From Streptomyces sp. TLI_105 (lineage in GTDB: Bacteria; Actinomycetota; Actinomycetes; Streptomycetales; Streptomycetaceae), in the NCBI RefSeq assembly GCF_900105415.1, contig NZ_FNSM01000001.1:3448501-3512500 (forward strand): DNA of 64,000 bases. The letters are read 5' to 3'. Positions 53,900-62,864 of this stretch are shown here, one piece after another. A model generated the notes under the pieces. It made no database searches. It was not told the DNA's origin and saw only the letters and a list, made by a program, of their open reading frames with translations. Each line of letters opens with the position of its first letter. The stretch's first letter is position 1. Made by a program: the position numbers and the translations under genes.

Positions 53900-56800
53900 A
53901 TGCCGAACTTCGCGCGTTCTCGCGTGAGATCCAGACGATCCGCGAGAACGCTGCTGCTGGTACCTGCCCTGCTGGCGGCCCTGGTGGGGCCGATGCTCCC
54001 GACCGGTACGGCGGTGGCGGCGACACCCGCGCCGGCCGTATCGGCGTCGGCCGTATCACCGTCGACCACTTCGCCGTCGGGCCCGGTCGCCGAGGCTCCG
54101 GACGAGCCCACGCCCGACCCGACGGCGACCACCGAGCCGACGCCAGACCCGTGGGCGACCACCGAGCCGACGCCCGACCCGACGGCGACCACCGACCCGA
54201 CGCCGGACCCGACGCCGACCGCGGCCCCCTGTCCCGCGCTGCCGCTCGCGCCGCTCGGCGACCCGGGCGCCACGAGTGACGCGGTCAAGCAGGTCGACAT
54301 CGAGTCGAAGGCCACCGCCTGCTTCACCGTCACCGTCGACAAGCCCGGCACGCACCGCATCCTCGTCGACGGCAGCTACGACACCTACCCGGAGCTCTAC
54401 GCGGGCGAAGACCGGGTCGCGTGCCAGGACTGGGTCTACAAGGACGCCTGGTGCGACCTGGCCGTCGGCCAGTACACGCTCAAGCTCACCAACAACCACT
54501 GGTCGGCCGCCAGAAACAGGGTCGCCCTCGTCCCGCTGATGGCGACCGCCCAGGGCGACTGCCCCGCCGTCCCCGGCACCGGGTACGACACGGCCCCCGC
54601 GACCGGCACGGGCGCCGGACCGATGGGCGTCGTCTGCCACTCCTTCACCGCCGCCCCGGGCGAGCGGATCACGCAGGAACTCCGGCGCGTCGCCTACGGC
54701 GACGCCTCCGCGTGGATCTCGGACGCCACCGGCAAACGCCTGTGCACGGGGTACAACCAGGACGGCTCCGAGGGCTGCGTCCTGCCCGAGGGCACCGGCG
54801 GCTACCGCGTCTACGGGGTCGTCGCCGACCAGGAGGACGGCACCCGGGCCCTGTACACCCTGAAGGTCCGCCGCCTCTCCGCCCCGGCGGGCTGCGCCAC
54901 CGTCGCCCCGGCCGTCTACGGCACCGCGCCGGACCGGTCCGGTCCCGCGACCGGCTGCAAGACCATCACGCCCACCGTGTCCGGCGCCTACGACGTGCGT
55001 TCCGTGGACGAGCAGGGCAACCGCGCCAACGTCTCCATGTACCTGAACGACGGCACCTACGCCTGCCGGGGCTACGACGCCTCCTGCAGGCTGACGGCGG
55101 GCACGACGTACACCGTCCTCACCGACGACGCCGTCCAGGCCTTCGGCCGTACCTCCACCGAGGGCTGCGTGGACGGGGTCGAGCTCGCCACGACGTACCG
55201 GGGCACGTTCTCCGCGCCCGGTGAGGTCGACTGCCTGAACCTGCCGCTGCCGCAGGGCGCACACCTCGCCGTCCTGACCGACCGCACCGCCGACATCGCG
55301 GTGTACGACGCGACCGGCCTCGAACAGTGCCTCTACGCCACGAACCTCTGGGACGCCACCTGCGTGCTCGGCGGCACCGCCCCCTACCGGGCGGTCGTCA
55401 CCGACAAGGACGTGTACGAGGGCGGCGACGGCTACGGTCTCGTCGTCCACCGGACCGACGCGCCCTCCGTCTGCCGGACCTTCACCGCCGCCGACTTCGG
55501 CGCGGCCCCGGCCCGGTCGGTCGTGAAGACCGGTGACGGCGTCTTCGCCGACTGCCTGACGATCCCCGCCGACGACCACTCCGCCAAGGAGCTGATCCGC
55601 ATCGCGGAGGGCGCCGGCGGCTCGCCCGCCGAGGCCGTCGTCGTGGACGCGGACGGCAAGGTCAGGTGCGAGATCCGCACCTACTACGGCTCCTTCTCGG
55701 GATGCGTCCTGACCCCGGGCCTCGCCCACACGGTCCTCGTCCAGGGCCGTGACATGCCGGCCGAGACGCTGCTGACCCGCCTCGACATCACGGCCACGGC
55801 GCGCGGCTGCGTCGCCACCGCCGCGGTGGCCGTCGGCGGTCCGTCGACCGGTGGTGTCCCGGCCGCGCCCGGCGACTTCGTGTGCCGGCGGGTGACCACG
55901 ACCGCGGCCGGGGACACTCTGCACCTCAACGTGCGCGACGCCCAGGGCGTCGTGCGGCTCATGGCCTTCGACGCGGCCGGCGACGGCGTCTGCGACTACT
56001 TCGCCCGGGGCTGTGCCGCCACCGGCTCGACGGCGTACCAGGTGCTCCTCCAGGTCCCGGACGGCGACACCGCACCCGCCGGCTACCGCCTCGACGCCCT
56101 GCGCATCGCCACCCCGGCCGGGCCCGCGCCCGAGTGCGTCCAGGTCCCGAACGTCAGCTACGGCTTCGGCCCGCTCGTCGGCACCCTGACCGAGCAGAAG
56201 ACCGCACTCTGCGCGGCGGTCCCGTCGTCGTCGGGCGACCACTTCGGCCTGAGGTTCACGCCGGCGGGGACCTTCGCGCAGCAGCCGACCCCGTGGCTGT
56301 ACGACCGGACGACGCAGAAGAACGGCTGCTTCGGGTCGTACTCCAGCGAGGGCCAGAACTACGAGTGCACCCTGCCGAACGCCTACCCCAAGGTGGCCCG
56401 GCCGAGCATCATGGTCATCGGCCTTCCGGAGACGCCGACGGCGGCGTCCACGGCGGTGAACGCCGGCATCACCTGCGCCCAGTACCTGTGCGGCACCGAC
56501 GAGCGCTCCGTCGGCACCGTCGGCCCGGCCACGGTCGGCCGGGGGAAGATCTCGATGACCGTCACCGGCTCGGCGCTGCCCGACTCCGCCAAGGTCGTCC
56601 TGACGAACGGGTCCTTCCGGGCCGAGTCCACCACCCTCTCCGTCGCGCCGGACCGGCGCAGCATGACGGTGGCCCTCGACCTGACGAACGCGCCGCTCGG
56701 CGTGCTGAACGCCAGCGTGTACGCGTTCGGCGCGCAGTACATGAAGCCGTCGGTGACCGTCGTCGCCGCCCTCCGCAACAGCGCCGCCCCGGCTGTCTCC

Positions 56801-57583
56801 GGCACGGCGGTCGTCGGCGGGACGGTGACGGCGAAGCCCGGGTCGTGGTCGCTGCCGGTGGACTCGCTCGCGTACCAGTGGCGCGCGAACGGCGTCGCCG
56901 TCGCCGGGGCCACCGGCTCCACGTACGCCCTGCCGTCGACGCTGTTCGGCAAGCAGCTGTCCGTGGCCGTGACCGCGCGGAAGGCGGGGCATCCCGTCGT
57001 CACCGCGGTGAGCGCCGCCGCGGTCGTGAAGGGCGTCGCGCCCAAGCCGGCCACGGTGCCGCGCATCTCCGGGACCGTACGGGTCGGGTCGAAGGTGACG
57101 GCGGTCGTCGGGACGTGGTCGCCGACGCCGACCTCGTACGCCTACCAGTGGCGGGCGAACGGCGTCGCGATCTCCGGCGCGACTTCCTCCTCGTACGTGC
57201 CCGCCGCCGCCGTCCTCGGCAAGAAGCTCACGGTGACCGTGACGGCGCTGCGGACCGGGCACCTGAGCGGGGCGTACACCACGGCGGGGTACACGGTGGC
57301 CGTCGGTCTCGCCCCGAGGGCGACGGTCGCGCCGTACGTCACGGGCACGGTCCGGGTCGGGCGGACGCTCAGCCTGAACCGGGGCACGTGGACGCCGGCG
57401 CCGACCTCGTACGCGTACCAGTGGTACGCGAACGGGCGGGCGATCAGCGGGGCGACGCGGACGACGTTCACGCCGACGTCGGCGCAGCGCGGGCTGAGGA
57501 TCACCGTCCGGGTGACGGCGCTGCGGACCGGGCACACGTCCGGTGTCGCCTGGACCCGGTCGACGGTGGCGGTCGCGGGCTGA
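53900..57583 (+). CDS. Large secreted protein with seven four-cysteine modules and Ig-like repeats
   Basis: The 1227-residue product starts at ATG 53900 behind GGGGGGAACGG. A signal peptide (LLLVPALLAALVGPMLPTGT) is followed by a Thr/Pro/Asp spacer (residues about 60-110, TEPTPDP-type repeats). Then come seven modules of roughly 100-110 residues starting near Cys 111, 221, 332, 423, 525, 637 and 746. Each has four Cys in the order C-x(20-27)-C-x(about 35)-C-x(4-10)-C, as in CRGYDASCRL and CEIRTYYGSFSGC. A further domain (about 857-960) and three 85-90-residue Ig-like repeats (YAYQWRANGVAISGAT) end the chain. No enzyme motif or anchor is visible; probably an adhesin or matrix protein. Confidence 0.85.
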   Translation: MPNFARSRVRSRRSARTLLLVPALLAALVGPMLPTGTAVAATPAPAVSASAVSPSTTSPSGPVAEAPDEPTPDPTATTEPTPDPWATTEPTPDPTATTDPTPDPTPTAAPCPALPLAPLGDPGATSDAVKQVDIESKATACFTVTVDKPGTHRILVDGSYDTYPELYAGEDRVACQDWVYKDAWCDLAVGQYTLKLTNNHWSAARNRVALVPLMATAQGDCPAVPGTGYDTAPATGTGAGPMGVVCHSFTAAPGERITQELRRVAYGDASAWISDATGKRLCTGYNQDGSEGCVLPEGTGGYRVYGVVADQEDGTRALYTLKVRRLSAPAGCATVAPAVYGTAPDRSGPATGCKTITPTVSGAYDVRSVDEQGNRANVSMYLNDGTYACRGYDASCRLTAGTTYTVLTDDAVQAFGRTSTEGCVDGVELATTYRGTFSAPGEVDCLNLPLPQGAHLAVLTDRTADIAVYDATGLEQCLYATNLWDATCVLGGTAPYRAVVTDKDVYEGGDGYGLVVHRTDAPSVCRTFTAADFGAAPARSVVKTGDGVFADCLTIPADDHSAKELIRIAEGAGGSPAEAVVVDADGKVRCEIRTYYGSFSGCVLTPGLAHTVLVQGRDMPAETLLTRLDITATARGCVATAAVAVGGPSTGGVPAAPGDFVCRRVTTTAAGDTLHLNVRDAQGVVRLMAFDAAGDGVCDYFARGCAATGSTAYQVLLQVPDGDTAPAGYRLDALRIATPAGPAPECVQVPNVSYGFGPLVGTLTEQKTALCAAVPSSSGDHFGLRFTPAGTFAQQPTPWLYDRTTQKNGCFGSYSSEGQNYECTLPNAYPKVARPSIMVIGLPETPTAASTAVNAGITCAQYLCGTDERSVGTVGPATVGRGKISMTVTGSALPDSAKVVLTNGSFRAESTTLSVAPDRRSMTVALDLTNAPLGVLNASVYAFGAQYMKPSVTVVAALRNSAAPAVSGTAVVGGTVTAKPGSWSLPVDSLAYQWRANGVAVAGATGSTYALPSTLFGKQLSVAVTARKAGHPVVTAVSAAAVVKGVAPKPATVPRISGTVRVGSKVTAVVGTWSPTPTSYAYQWRANGVAISGATSSSYVPAAAVLGKKLTVTVTALRTGHLSGAYTTAGYTVAVGLAPRATVAPYVTGTVRVGRTLSLNRGTWTPAPTSYAYQWYANGRAISGATRTTFTPTSAQRGLRITVRVTALRTGHTSGVAWTRSTVAVAG
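54111..54220 (+). repeat. 30-base tandem repeat coding for the Thr/Pro/Asp spacer
   Basis: Units at 54111-54140, 54141-54170 and 54171-54200, plus 20 bases of a fourth. They encode PDPTATTEPT, PDPWATTEPT and PDPTATTDPT. Such in-frame repeats readily change copy number and so the length of the spacer. Confidence 0.9.
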
Positions 57584-57623
57584 CCTGAGCCGATGGCCGT
57601 CATCCCCTCCGAAGGGTTCACAT

Positions 57624-57638
57624 CTGACGAACCGTCAG
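57624..57638. promoter_or_regulatory. Palindromic operator, copy 4 (flavin reductase promoter)
   Basis: CTGACGAACCGTCAG, same form as the copies at 48782, 50732 and 50756. It lies between the modular protein stop and the flavin reductase gene and argues that translation of the latter starts downstream of it. Confidence 0.75.
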
Positions 57639-57643
57639 CTTCA

Positions 57644-58252
57644 ATGGATGGTGTGATGGGACACGCGGGGATGGCGGCCACCGTCGTCCGACACCTGAGA
57701 GCGGCCGGTTCGCCGACGGCCGTGGAACCACTGCCCCGGCCGGCCCTGCGCGCGGTACGGGAGGACGAGCGCCCGCCCGTCGACCCGGCCGAATTCCGCC
57801 GGGTCCTGGGCCACTTCGCGAGCGGGGTGACGATCGTGACGGCCCTCGACGCCGACGGGCCGACCGGCTTCGCCTGCCAGTCCTTCGCCTCGCTCTCCCT
57901 CGACCCGCCCCTCGTGGCCTTCATGGTCGCCCGGACGTCGACCACCTGGCCCCGGATCGCGGCGGCCGGAACCTTCTGCGTCAACGTCCTCGGCGCCGGG
58001 CAGGGCGAACTGTGCCGGTCCTTCGCGGTGAGCGGCGCGGACAAGTTCGCGGGCGTGGAGTGGGAGGCGGCCCCCGCCACCGGCTCCCCACGCCTCGCCG
58101 GCGCGCCCGCCTGGATCGACTGCACGATCACCACGGTCCACACGGGCGGGGACCATCTGATCGTGGTGGGACGGGTGGAGAGCCTGGACGCGACGGGGGA
58201 CGGGGACCCGCTGCTCTTCCACCGGGGGCGGTTCGGCCGCTTCAGCGCGTAG
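57644..58252 (+). CDS. Flavin reductase (HpaC/HsaB-like)
   Basis: The gene encodes a flavin reductase-like FMN-binding protein that supplies reduced flavin to a monooxygenase. I begin it at ATG 57644, the first start after the operator (202 residues); ATGs at 57656 and 57671 are also possible. The domain runs from DPAEFRRVLGHFASGVTIVT through GFACQSFASLSLDPPLVAF, NVLGAGQGELCRSFA and GDHLIVVGRVESLD. HsaB-type reductases serve steroid-ring monooxygenases, which fits the DUF35/acyl-CoA genes sharing the operator, though the hydroxylase itself is not here. Confidence 0.88.
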   Translation: MDGVMGHAGMAATVVRHLRAAGSPTAVEPLPRPALRAVREDERPPVDPAEFRRVLGHFASGVTIVTALDADGPTGFACQSFASLSLDPPLVAFMVARTSTTWPRIAAAGTFCVNVLGAGQGELCRSFAVSGADKFAGVEWEAAPATGSPRLAGAPAWIDCTITTVHTGGDHLIVVGRVESLDATGDGDPLLFHRGRFGRFSA

Positions 58253-58620
58253 GGGCGGGCCGCACCTACGACACCCCGCCGCGGGCGCGCGCCGGCCGGG
58301 GCGGTGCCCGCCCCTCGCGCCCCCGTTGTGGGCAATCGTTCCGCCGGGACGGTGGCCGCCCTCCCCGCCCGTGTGGGCAATCGTCCCGCTGGGGCGGGAC
58401 GGGTGGGCACACGGGACGGCGCGCTCAGCGGCGCCTCCGCGTTCCGCGCCTGGCCCCGCACCGACAGTGGCGGCGCGCAACGTGGTGCAGGTTCAGGCGC
58501 GGGAGCCTAGGCCCGGCAAGGGGCGCCGTCCGTTGTGCCCACCCGTTCCGCCCCAGCGGAACGATTGCCCACAACGGGGGTGGGCGGGCGGGGGCACAGC
58601 CCCGCCGGGTGCGCGGTCGG
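58253..58620. other. Intergenic region filled with dispersed GC-rich repeats
   Basis: This 368-base gap has no plausible gene. It holds three copies of a TGTGGGCAATCGTYCCGC element, two direct and one inverted, and spacer sequence of very high GC content. Confidence 0.7.
58325..58575. repeat. Three copies of a GTGGGCAATCGTTCCGC palindromic element
   Basis: Copy A (58325-58352) and copy B (58371-58421) are direct; copy C (58532-58575) is inverted. Copies B and C are themselves palindromic: CGTCCCGC or CGTTCCGC, a CTGGGG centre, then the mirror half ending GGTGGGCACA. The full form (copy C, read inverted) runs from GTTGTGGGCAATCG to GGGTGGGCACAAC. I recall similar elements between genes in other Streptomyces, but cannot confirm it here. 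Confidence 0.8.
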
Positions 58621-59130
58621 TCAGGGTTCGATGGCGCCCGTGTGGAGTCCGATCCCGCCCAGCAGGAAGACCGTCAGGACGGCGAGCGTGCCCCACAGGA
58701 GCAGTGTGACGAAGTAGCCCTTCCGGGCGGGTCGGGTGAGGAGGGCCGCCGCGGCGACGCAGACCGCCCCCACGAGCCACCCCTCCCAGCCCCAGAGCGG
58801 CAGCAGCAGGGCTCCGGCGGCGGCCGACAGGAGCAGTTGCCACCAGAGGGGGCGGCCTCCGGCCCAGCGCGCCAGGTCCTCGCCGAGCAGTACCGTCGGC
58901 AGCACGATCACCGCGGAGACCCCGGCGGCGGCCAGCAGCCCCAGGAGCGACACGAGCGGAAGTGCCAGCAGCGTCAGGGCGCTGACGCGCTCCTCGCCCG
59001 GCTCCGGCTGCCCGGTGTCGCCGAACAGCACCCCCAGGACCAGGGCCAGCGCCGCTTCCAGGAACAGCGCGAGGATCGAGACCCTCAGCATCCGGGCGAA
59101 GCCCCGCGCACCCTCGTCAGGACCGCTCAT
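58621..59130 (-). CDS. Small integral membrane protein of unknown function
   Basis: The 169-residue product (MSGPDEGARGFARMLRVSIL) has five probable helices, including LALFLEAALALVLGVLFG, LALPLVSLLGLLAAAGVSAV, LLLSAAAGALLLPLWGW and TLLLWGTLAVLTVFLLGGIG. No conserved functional motif is recognised. It starts 23 bases after the MFS gene stop and is probably transcribed with it. Confidence 0.75.
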   Translation of the reverse strand: MSGPDEGARGFARMLRVSILALFLEAALALVLGVLFGDTGQPEPGEERVSALTLLALPLVSLLGLLAAAGVSAVIVLPTVLLGEDLARWAGGRPLWWQLLLSAAAGALLLPLWGWEGWLVGAVCVAAAALLTRPARKGYFVTLLLWGTLAVLTVFLLGGIGLHTGAIEP

Positions 59131-59153
59131 CGGCGATCACCCCCTGGGGATCA

Positions 59154-60461
59154 TCATGCTCCTGCCAGGAGCGCCGGCTCCGTCCGGGGGCGGCTGATGA
59201 CCAGGGCCATCAGCGCCGCCGCCGCGCACAGCGCGCCCGAGGCGTACCAGACGACGTCGTACGTGCCGAAGACGTCGCGGGCCACGCCGCCCGCGAAGGC
59301 GACGGCTGCCGCGCCGACCTGGTGGGAGGCGAGGACCCAGCCGAAGACGATCGCCGAGTCCTCGCCGTAGTGCTCACGGCACAGCGCGATGGTCGGCGGG
59401 ACGGTGGCGACCCAGTCGAGGCCGTAGAAGACGATGAAGAAGAGCATCGGCGGGTGCACGGACGGGGCCAGGAGCATCGGGAGGAACAGGAGCGAGATGC
59501 CTCGGAGGGCGTAGTAGACCGCCAGCAGGCGCCGCGCGGAGAAGCGGTCGGTGAACCAGCCTGAGGCGACCGTGCCGACGACGTCGAAGACTCCGATCAC
59601 GGCGAGCAGTCCGGCCGCCGCCGTCACGGGCATGCCGTGGTCGTGGGCGGCGGGCACGAAGTGGGTCTTGACGAGGCCGTTCGTCGAGGCGCCGCAGATC
59701 GCGAAGGAGCCGGCGAGGAGCCAGAACGGGCCGGTGCGGGCCGTCTTGAGGAGGACGGCGATCGCGCGGCGGGCCGCGCCCGGGACGGGGGCGGGCTTGT
59801 CGGCGTACTCCCCGCCGTACGGGGCGAGCCGGACGTCCGCCGGGTGGTCGCGGAGCAGCAGCCAGACGAAGGGGACGACGGCGAGGGCCGCGAGGGCCAC
59901 CGTCACCGCGGCCGGACGCCAGCCGTGGTGTTCGACCAGCCAGCTCAGCAGCGGCAGGAAGATCAGTTGGCCCGAGGCGCCCGCAGCCGTGAGGATGCCC
60001 GTCACCAGTCCCCGCCGTGCGACGAACCAGCGGTTGGTGACCGTCGCGGCGAAGGCGAGGGCCATGGAGCCGCTGCCGAGGCCGACGAGGACGCCCCAGT
60101 AGAGGACCAGTTGCCAGGCCGCCGTCATCCAGACGGTGAGCAGCGAGCCGACGGAGATGATCGTCAGGGCGACGGCCACGACCCTGCGGGTGCCGAAGCG
60201 GTCCATCAGCGCGGCGGCGAACGGCGCCGTCAGGCCGTAGAGGGCGAGGTTCACCGAGACGGCGAAGCCGATGGTGCCCCGCGACCAGTGGAACTCCTCG
60301 TGCAGCGGCTCGATCAGGAGGCCCGGCAGGGAGGCGAAGGCCGCGGCGCCGATGATCGTGACGAAGGTGACCGCCGCGACGAACCAGGCGCGGTGGATGC
60401 GGGGGGTACGGAGGGGCCGGCCGGCCGGTGTGCGGGCGGACGTCTCGGTTGTCTGGGCCAT
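59154..60461 (-). CDS. MFS transporter, 12-helix
   Basis: The 435-residue product has the pattern of a major facilitator transporter of the monocarboxylate/oxalate type. The first helix is AWFVAAVTFVTIIGAAAFAS, the A-motif-like loop is AAALMDRFGTRRVVAVALT, and a central loop of about 35 residues (YGGEYADKPAPVPGAARR) divides the halves. I start at ATG 60459-60461 (MAQTTETSARTPAGR), though an ATG 12 bases earlier is possible. Substrate unknown. Confidence 0.87.
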   Translation of the reverse strand: MAQTTETSARTPAGRPLRTPRIHRAWFVAAVTFVTIIGAAAFASLPGLLIEPLHEEFHWSRGTIGFAVSVNLALYGLTAPFAAALMDRFGTRRVVAVALTIISVGSLLTVWMTAAWQLVLYWGVLVGLGSGSMALAFAATVTNRWFVARRGLVTGILTAAGASGQLIFLPLLSWLVEHHGWRPAAVTVALAALAVVPFVWLLLRDHPADVRLAPYGGEYADKPAPVPGAARRAIAVLLKTARTGPFWLLAGSFAICGASTNGLVKTHFVPAAHDHGMPVTAAAGLLAVIGVFDVVGTVASGWFTDRFSARRLLAVYYALRGISLLFLPMLLAPSVHPPMLFFIVFYGLDWVATVPPTIALCREHYGEDSAIVFGWVLASHQVGAAAVAFAGGVARDVFGTYDVVWYASGALCAAAALMALVISRPRTEPALLAGA

Positions 60462-60541
60462 GCCACCGAGCATCCCGAACCGAACCGGGCCCCCACCATT
60501 GGCCCGAATGACAGGTTTCCAAAGGATCGGGACATGCACCT

Positions 60542-61795
60542 TCACACGCGCGGCAGCGTCCTGATCGGGCGCACCACCAGCAGCGCCGCCACCACGAGCA
60601 CCGCGATCCCCGCCCCCGTGAGCAGCACCTCCTCCGTGCCGACCGCCGCCGCCACCGGCCCCGACAGGGTGCGGCCGACGCCCATCATCAGGAGCGAGCC
60701 GGCCACGTCGTACGCGTGCATCCGGTTCAGGGCCTCCTGCGGAACGTGCGTCTGGACCGAGGTGGACCACATGACCAGCCAGAAGGCGAAGGCCGCCCCG
60801 CCGACGAACTGGCCCGCGCCGAGCAGCGCCACGGGCGCGCCGAGGCCGAGCAGGGCGAGGTTCACGGGGAGGCCGACGAGCGCCACCGCGCCCGCCGCGA
60901 GGGGACGGCGGGGACGCAGCCGGATCGCGAGGAGGCCGCCGACGGCGCTGCCGGCGCCGTTGACGGCCATGAGCACGCCGTACGCGGCCGAGCCGTGCTC
61001 CTCGGTGACGAGGCTCGCGGTGAGCGGGACCATGGGTCCGGCGACGGTCAGTCCGTACACCGTCCAGATGGAGATGACGCCCCAGAGCCAGCTGCGGGCG
61101 CGGAACTCCCGCCAGCCTCCGACGAGTTCGGCGCCGAGGGAGTCGCGCCGGGCGGTGTCGGAGGGGATCGGGGCGAGGCGCATCAGCAGGAAGCAGACGG
61201 CGCTCACCGCGAACGTGACGCCGTTGACGGCGAAGGCCGCGCCCGCGTTCCACACGGCGACGAGCAGACCGGCGGCGGCCGGCCCCGCCATGGTCATGAG
61301 GGCTTCGACGACCCGCAGGACGGCGTTGGCGCGCTGCACGTCGGGGGCGATGCGGGGGATGGTGGAGGCGACGCCCGGCTGGAAGAGGGCGGCGCCGACG
61401 CCGCTGAGGACGGAGAGGGCGTAGACCGCCCAGAGCGGCGGGCCGCCGAGCGTGAAGGAGACGGCGAGGACGGCGGCGCCGGGCAGCCGCAGGAGGTCGG
61501 CGAGGATCATCATCCGGCGGGCGGTGAAGCGGTCGGCGAGGACGCCGCCGAAGAGCACGAAGAGCGCGAAGGCGGCGGTCCAGCCGCCCAGCGCGTAGCC
61601 GACGGTGGAGCCGGGGTGGCCGGCGCCGAGGAGCCCGGCGGCGAAGGCGACCGGGACCATGCCCTCGCCGAAGACGGCGACGCCACGGGCGACGAAGAAG
61701 AGCCGGAAGTTACGGTTCCACAGCGCGGGCGGCACGACCGGGGCGGGAATCCGCCCGGTGGCCTCAGACTTGTACGTGTTGTCCGTCACGGACAC
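60542..61795 (-). CDS. MFS transporter (drug-export type)
   Basis: The 417-residue product begins at GTG 61793-61795 (VSVTDNTYKSEATGR). It shows the Streptomyces MFS start LWNRNFRLFFVARGVAVFGE, a motif-A loop GGVLADRFTARRMMILADLL, and twelve hydrophobic segments; it is close to the MFS_3 (EntS/lmrP-like) group. It is divergent from the GlxA/AraC regulator with 60 bases between the starts, so the regulator may control it. Confidence 0.88.
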   Translation of the reverse strand: MSVTDNTYKSEATGRIPAPVVPPALWNRNFRLFFVARGVAVFGEGMVPVAFAAGLLGAGHPGSTVGYALGGWTAAFALFVLFGGVLADRFTARRMMILADLLRLPGAAVLAVSFTLGGPPLWAVYALSVLSGVGAALFQPGVASTIPRIAPDVQRANAVLRVVEALMTMAGPAAAGLLVAVWNAGAAFAVNGVTFAVSAVCFLLMRLAPIPSDTARRDSLGAELVGGWREFRARSWLWGVISIWTVYGLTVAGPMVPLTASLVTEEHGSAAYGVLMAVNGAGSAVGGLLAIRLRPRRPLAAGAVALVGLPVNLALLGLGAPVALLGAGQFVGGAAFAFWLVMWSTSVQTHVPQEALNRMHAYDVAGSLLMMGVGRTLSGPVAAAVGTEEVLLTGAGIAVLVVAALLVVRPIRTLPRV

Positions 61796-61855
61796 GTACT
61801 CGTACCAGCCCTATGGTCTGGACCACCACCGATTTACGGAGGGAGCACCCCGCCC

Positions 61856-62836
61856 GTGCAGCAGCCGCACCGCGTCGCCGTCCTCGCCCTGCCCGGCCTC
61901 CTCCCCTTCGAGCTGGGCATCCCGCACCGCATCTTCGGCCGTGCGAAGGACCCCGGGGGCCGGCCGCTGTACGAGATCGTGACCTGCGCCCCGAAGGCCG
62001 GCCCGGTGCCGACGGACGCCGACTTCTCGATCCACGTCGAGCACGGCCCGGAGGCCCTCGCCACCGCCGACACGGTCGTCGTGCCCGCCTCGTACGAGCT
62101 CGGACCGGTCCACGACGAGGGCAGGCTCCCCGAGGAGCTGGCCGCCGCGCTCTCCCACATCCGGCCCGGCACCCGACTGGTCTCCATCTGCACCGGCGGG
62201 TACGTGCTCGCCGCCGCCGGCTTCCTCGACGGGCGTCCGGCCACCACCCACTGGGCGTCCGCCGAGCACTTCCAGCGCCTCTTCCCGAGCGTGCGGGTCG
62301 ACGCGGACGTCCTCTTCATCGACGACGGCGACGTCCTCACCTCGGCCGGAGTGGCCGCCGGGATCGACCTGTGCCTGCACATCGTGCGCCGCGACCACGG
62401 CACGGCCGTCGCCAACGACGTCGCCCGCCGGACCGTCGTACCGCCCCACCGGGACGGCGGCCAGGCCCAGTACATCGAGCGGCCCCTGCCGGAGACCGGC
62501 ACCCACACCACGACCACCGCGCGGGCCTGGGCGCTCGCCCACCTCCACGAGCCGATCCAGCTGCGGGACCTGGCGGAGAAGGAGGCGATGAGCGTCCGGA
62601 CGTTCACCCGCCGCTTCCGCGACGAGGTCGGCATCAGCCCCGGCCAGTGGCTCACCCAGCAGCGCGTCGAACGCGCCCGGTACCTCCTGGAGTCCACCGG
62701 CCTGCCGGTCGACCGGGTCGCCCAGGACGCCGGCTTCGGCACGGCCCAGTCGCTGCGGGTCCACCTGATGAGCGCGATCGGGGTGACCCCGACGTCCTAC
62801 CGCCGGACGTTCCGCACGGGCGCGCCCTCGGCCTGA
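61856..62836 (+). CDS. GlxA-type AraC-family transcriptional regulator
   Basis: The 326-residue product starts at GTG 61856 after ACGGAGGGAGC. The first 190 residues are a DJ-1/PfpI-like domain (HRVAVLALPGLLPFELGIPH, with the nucleophile-elbow-like SICTGGYVLAAAGFLDGRPA). The C-terminal 100 residues carry two AraC helix-turn-helices (SVRTFTRRFRDEVGISPGQW and LPVDRVAQDAGFGTAQSLRV). GlxA-type regulators often answer to small metabolites or control an adjacent enzyme or exporter; here the divergent MFS gene is the likely target. Confidence 0.92.
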   Translation: MQQPHRVAVLALPGLLPFELGIPHRIFGRAKDPGGRPLYEIVTCAPKAGPVPTDADFSIHVEHGPEALATADTVVVPASYELGPVHDEGRLPEELAAALSHIRPGTRLVSICTGGYVLAAAGFLDGRPATTHWASAEHFQRLFPSVRVDADVLFIDDGDVLTSAGVAAGIDLCLHIVRRDHGTAVANDVARRTVVPPHRDGGQAQYIERPLPETGTHTTTTARAWALAHLHEPIQLRDLAEKEAMSVRTFTRRFRDEVGISPGQWLTQQRVERARYLLESTGLPVDRVAQDAGFGTAQSLRVHLMSAIGVTPTSYRRTFRTGAPSA

Positions 62837-62864
62837 GCCGATGGCCCGTCGGGGGTACGGCCGG

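Noticed and set aside
50760..54059. A 1099-codon minus-strand frame across the acyl-CoA synthetase and hydratase genes
   Set aside because: The plus-strand genes are well conserved enzymes; the antisense product has no recognisable domain.
54056..57535. A 1159-codon minus-strand frame opposite the modular secreted protein
   Set aside because: Shadow frame of Arg/Gly/Asp/Val-rich composition; the sense strand has signal peptide, Cys modules and a ribosome site.
58325..58575. Possible CRISPR or attachment site
   Set aside because: Copies differ in orientation and spacing and no cas or integrase gene is present.
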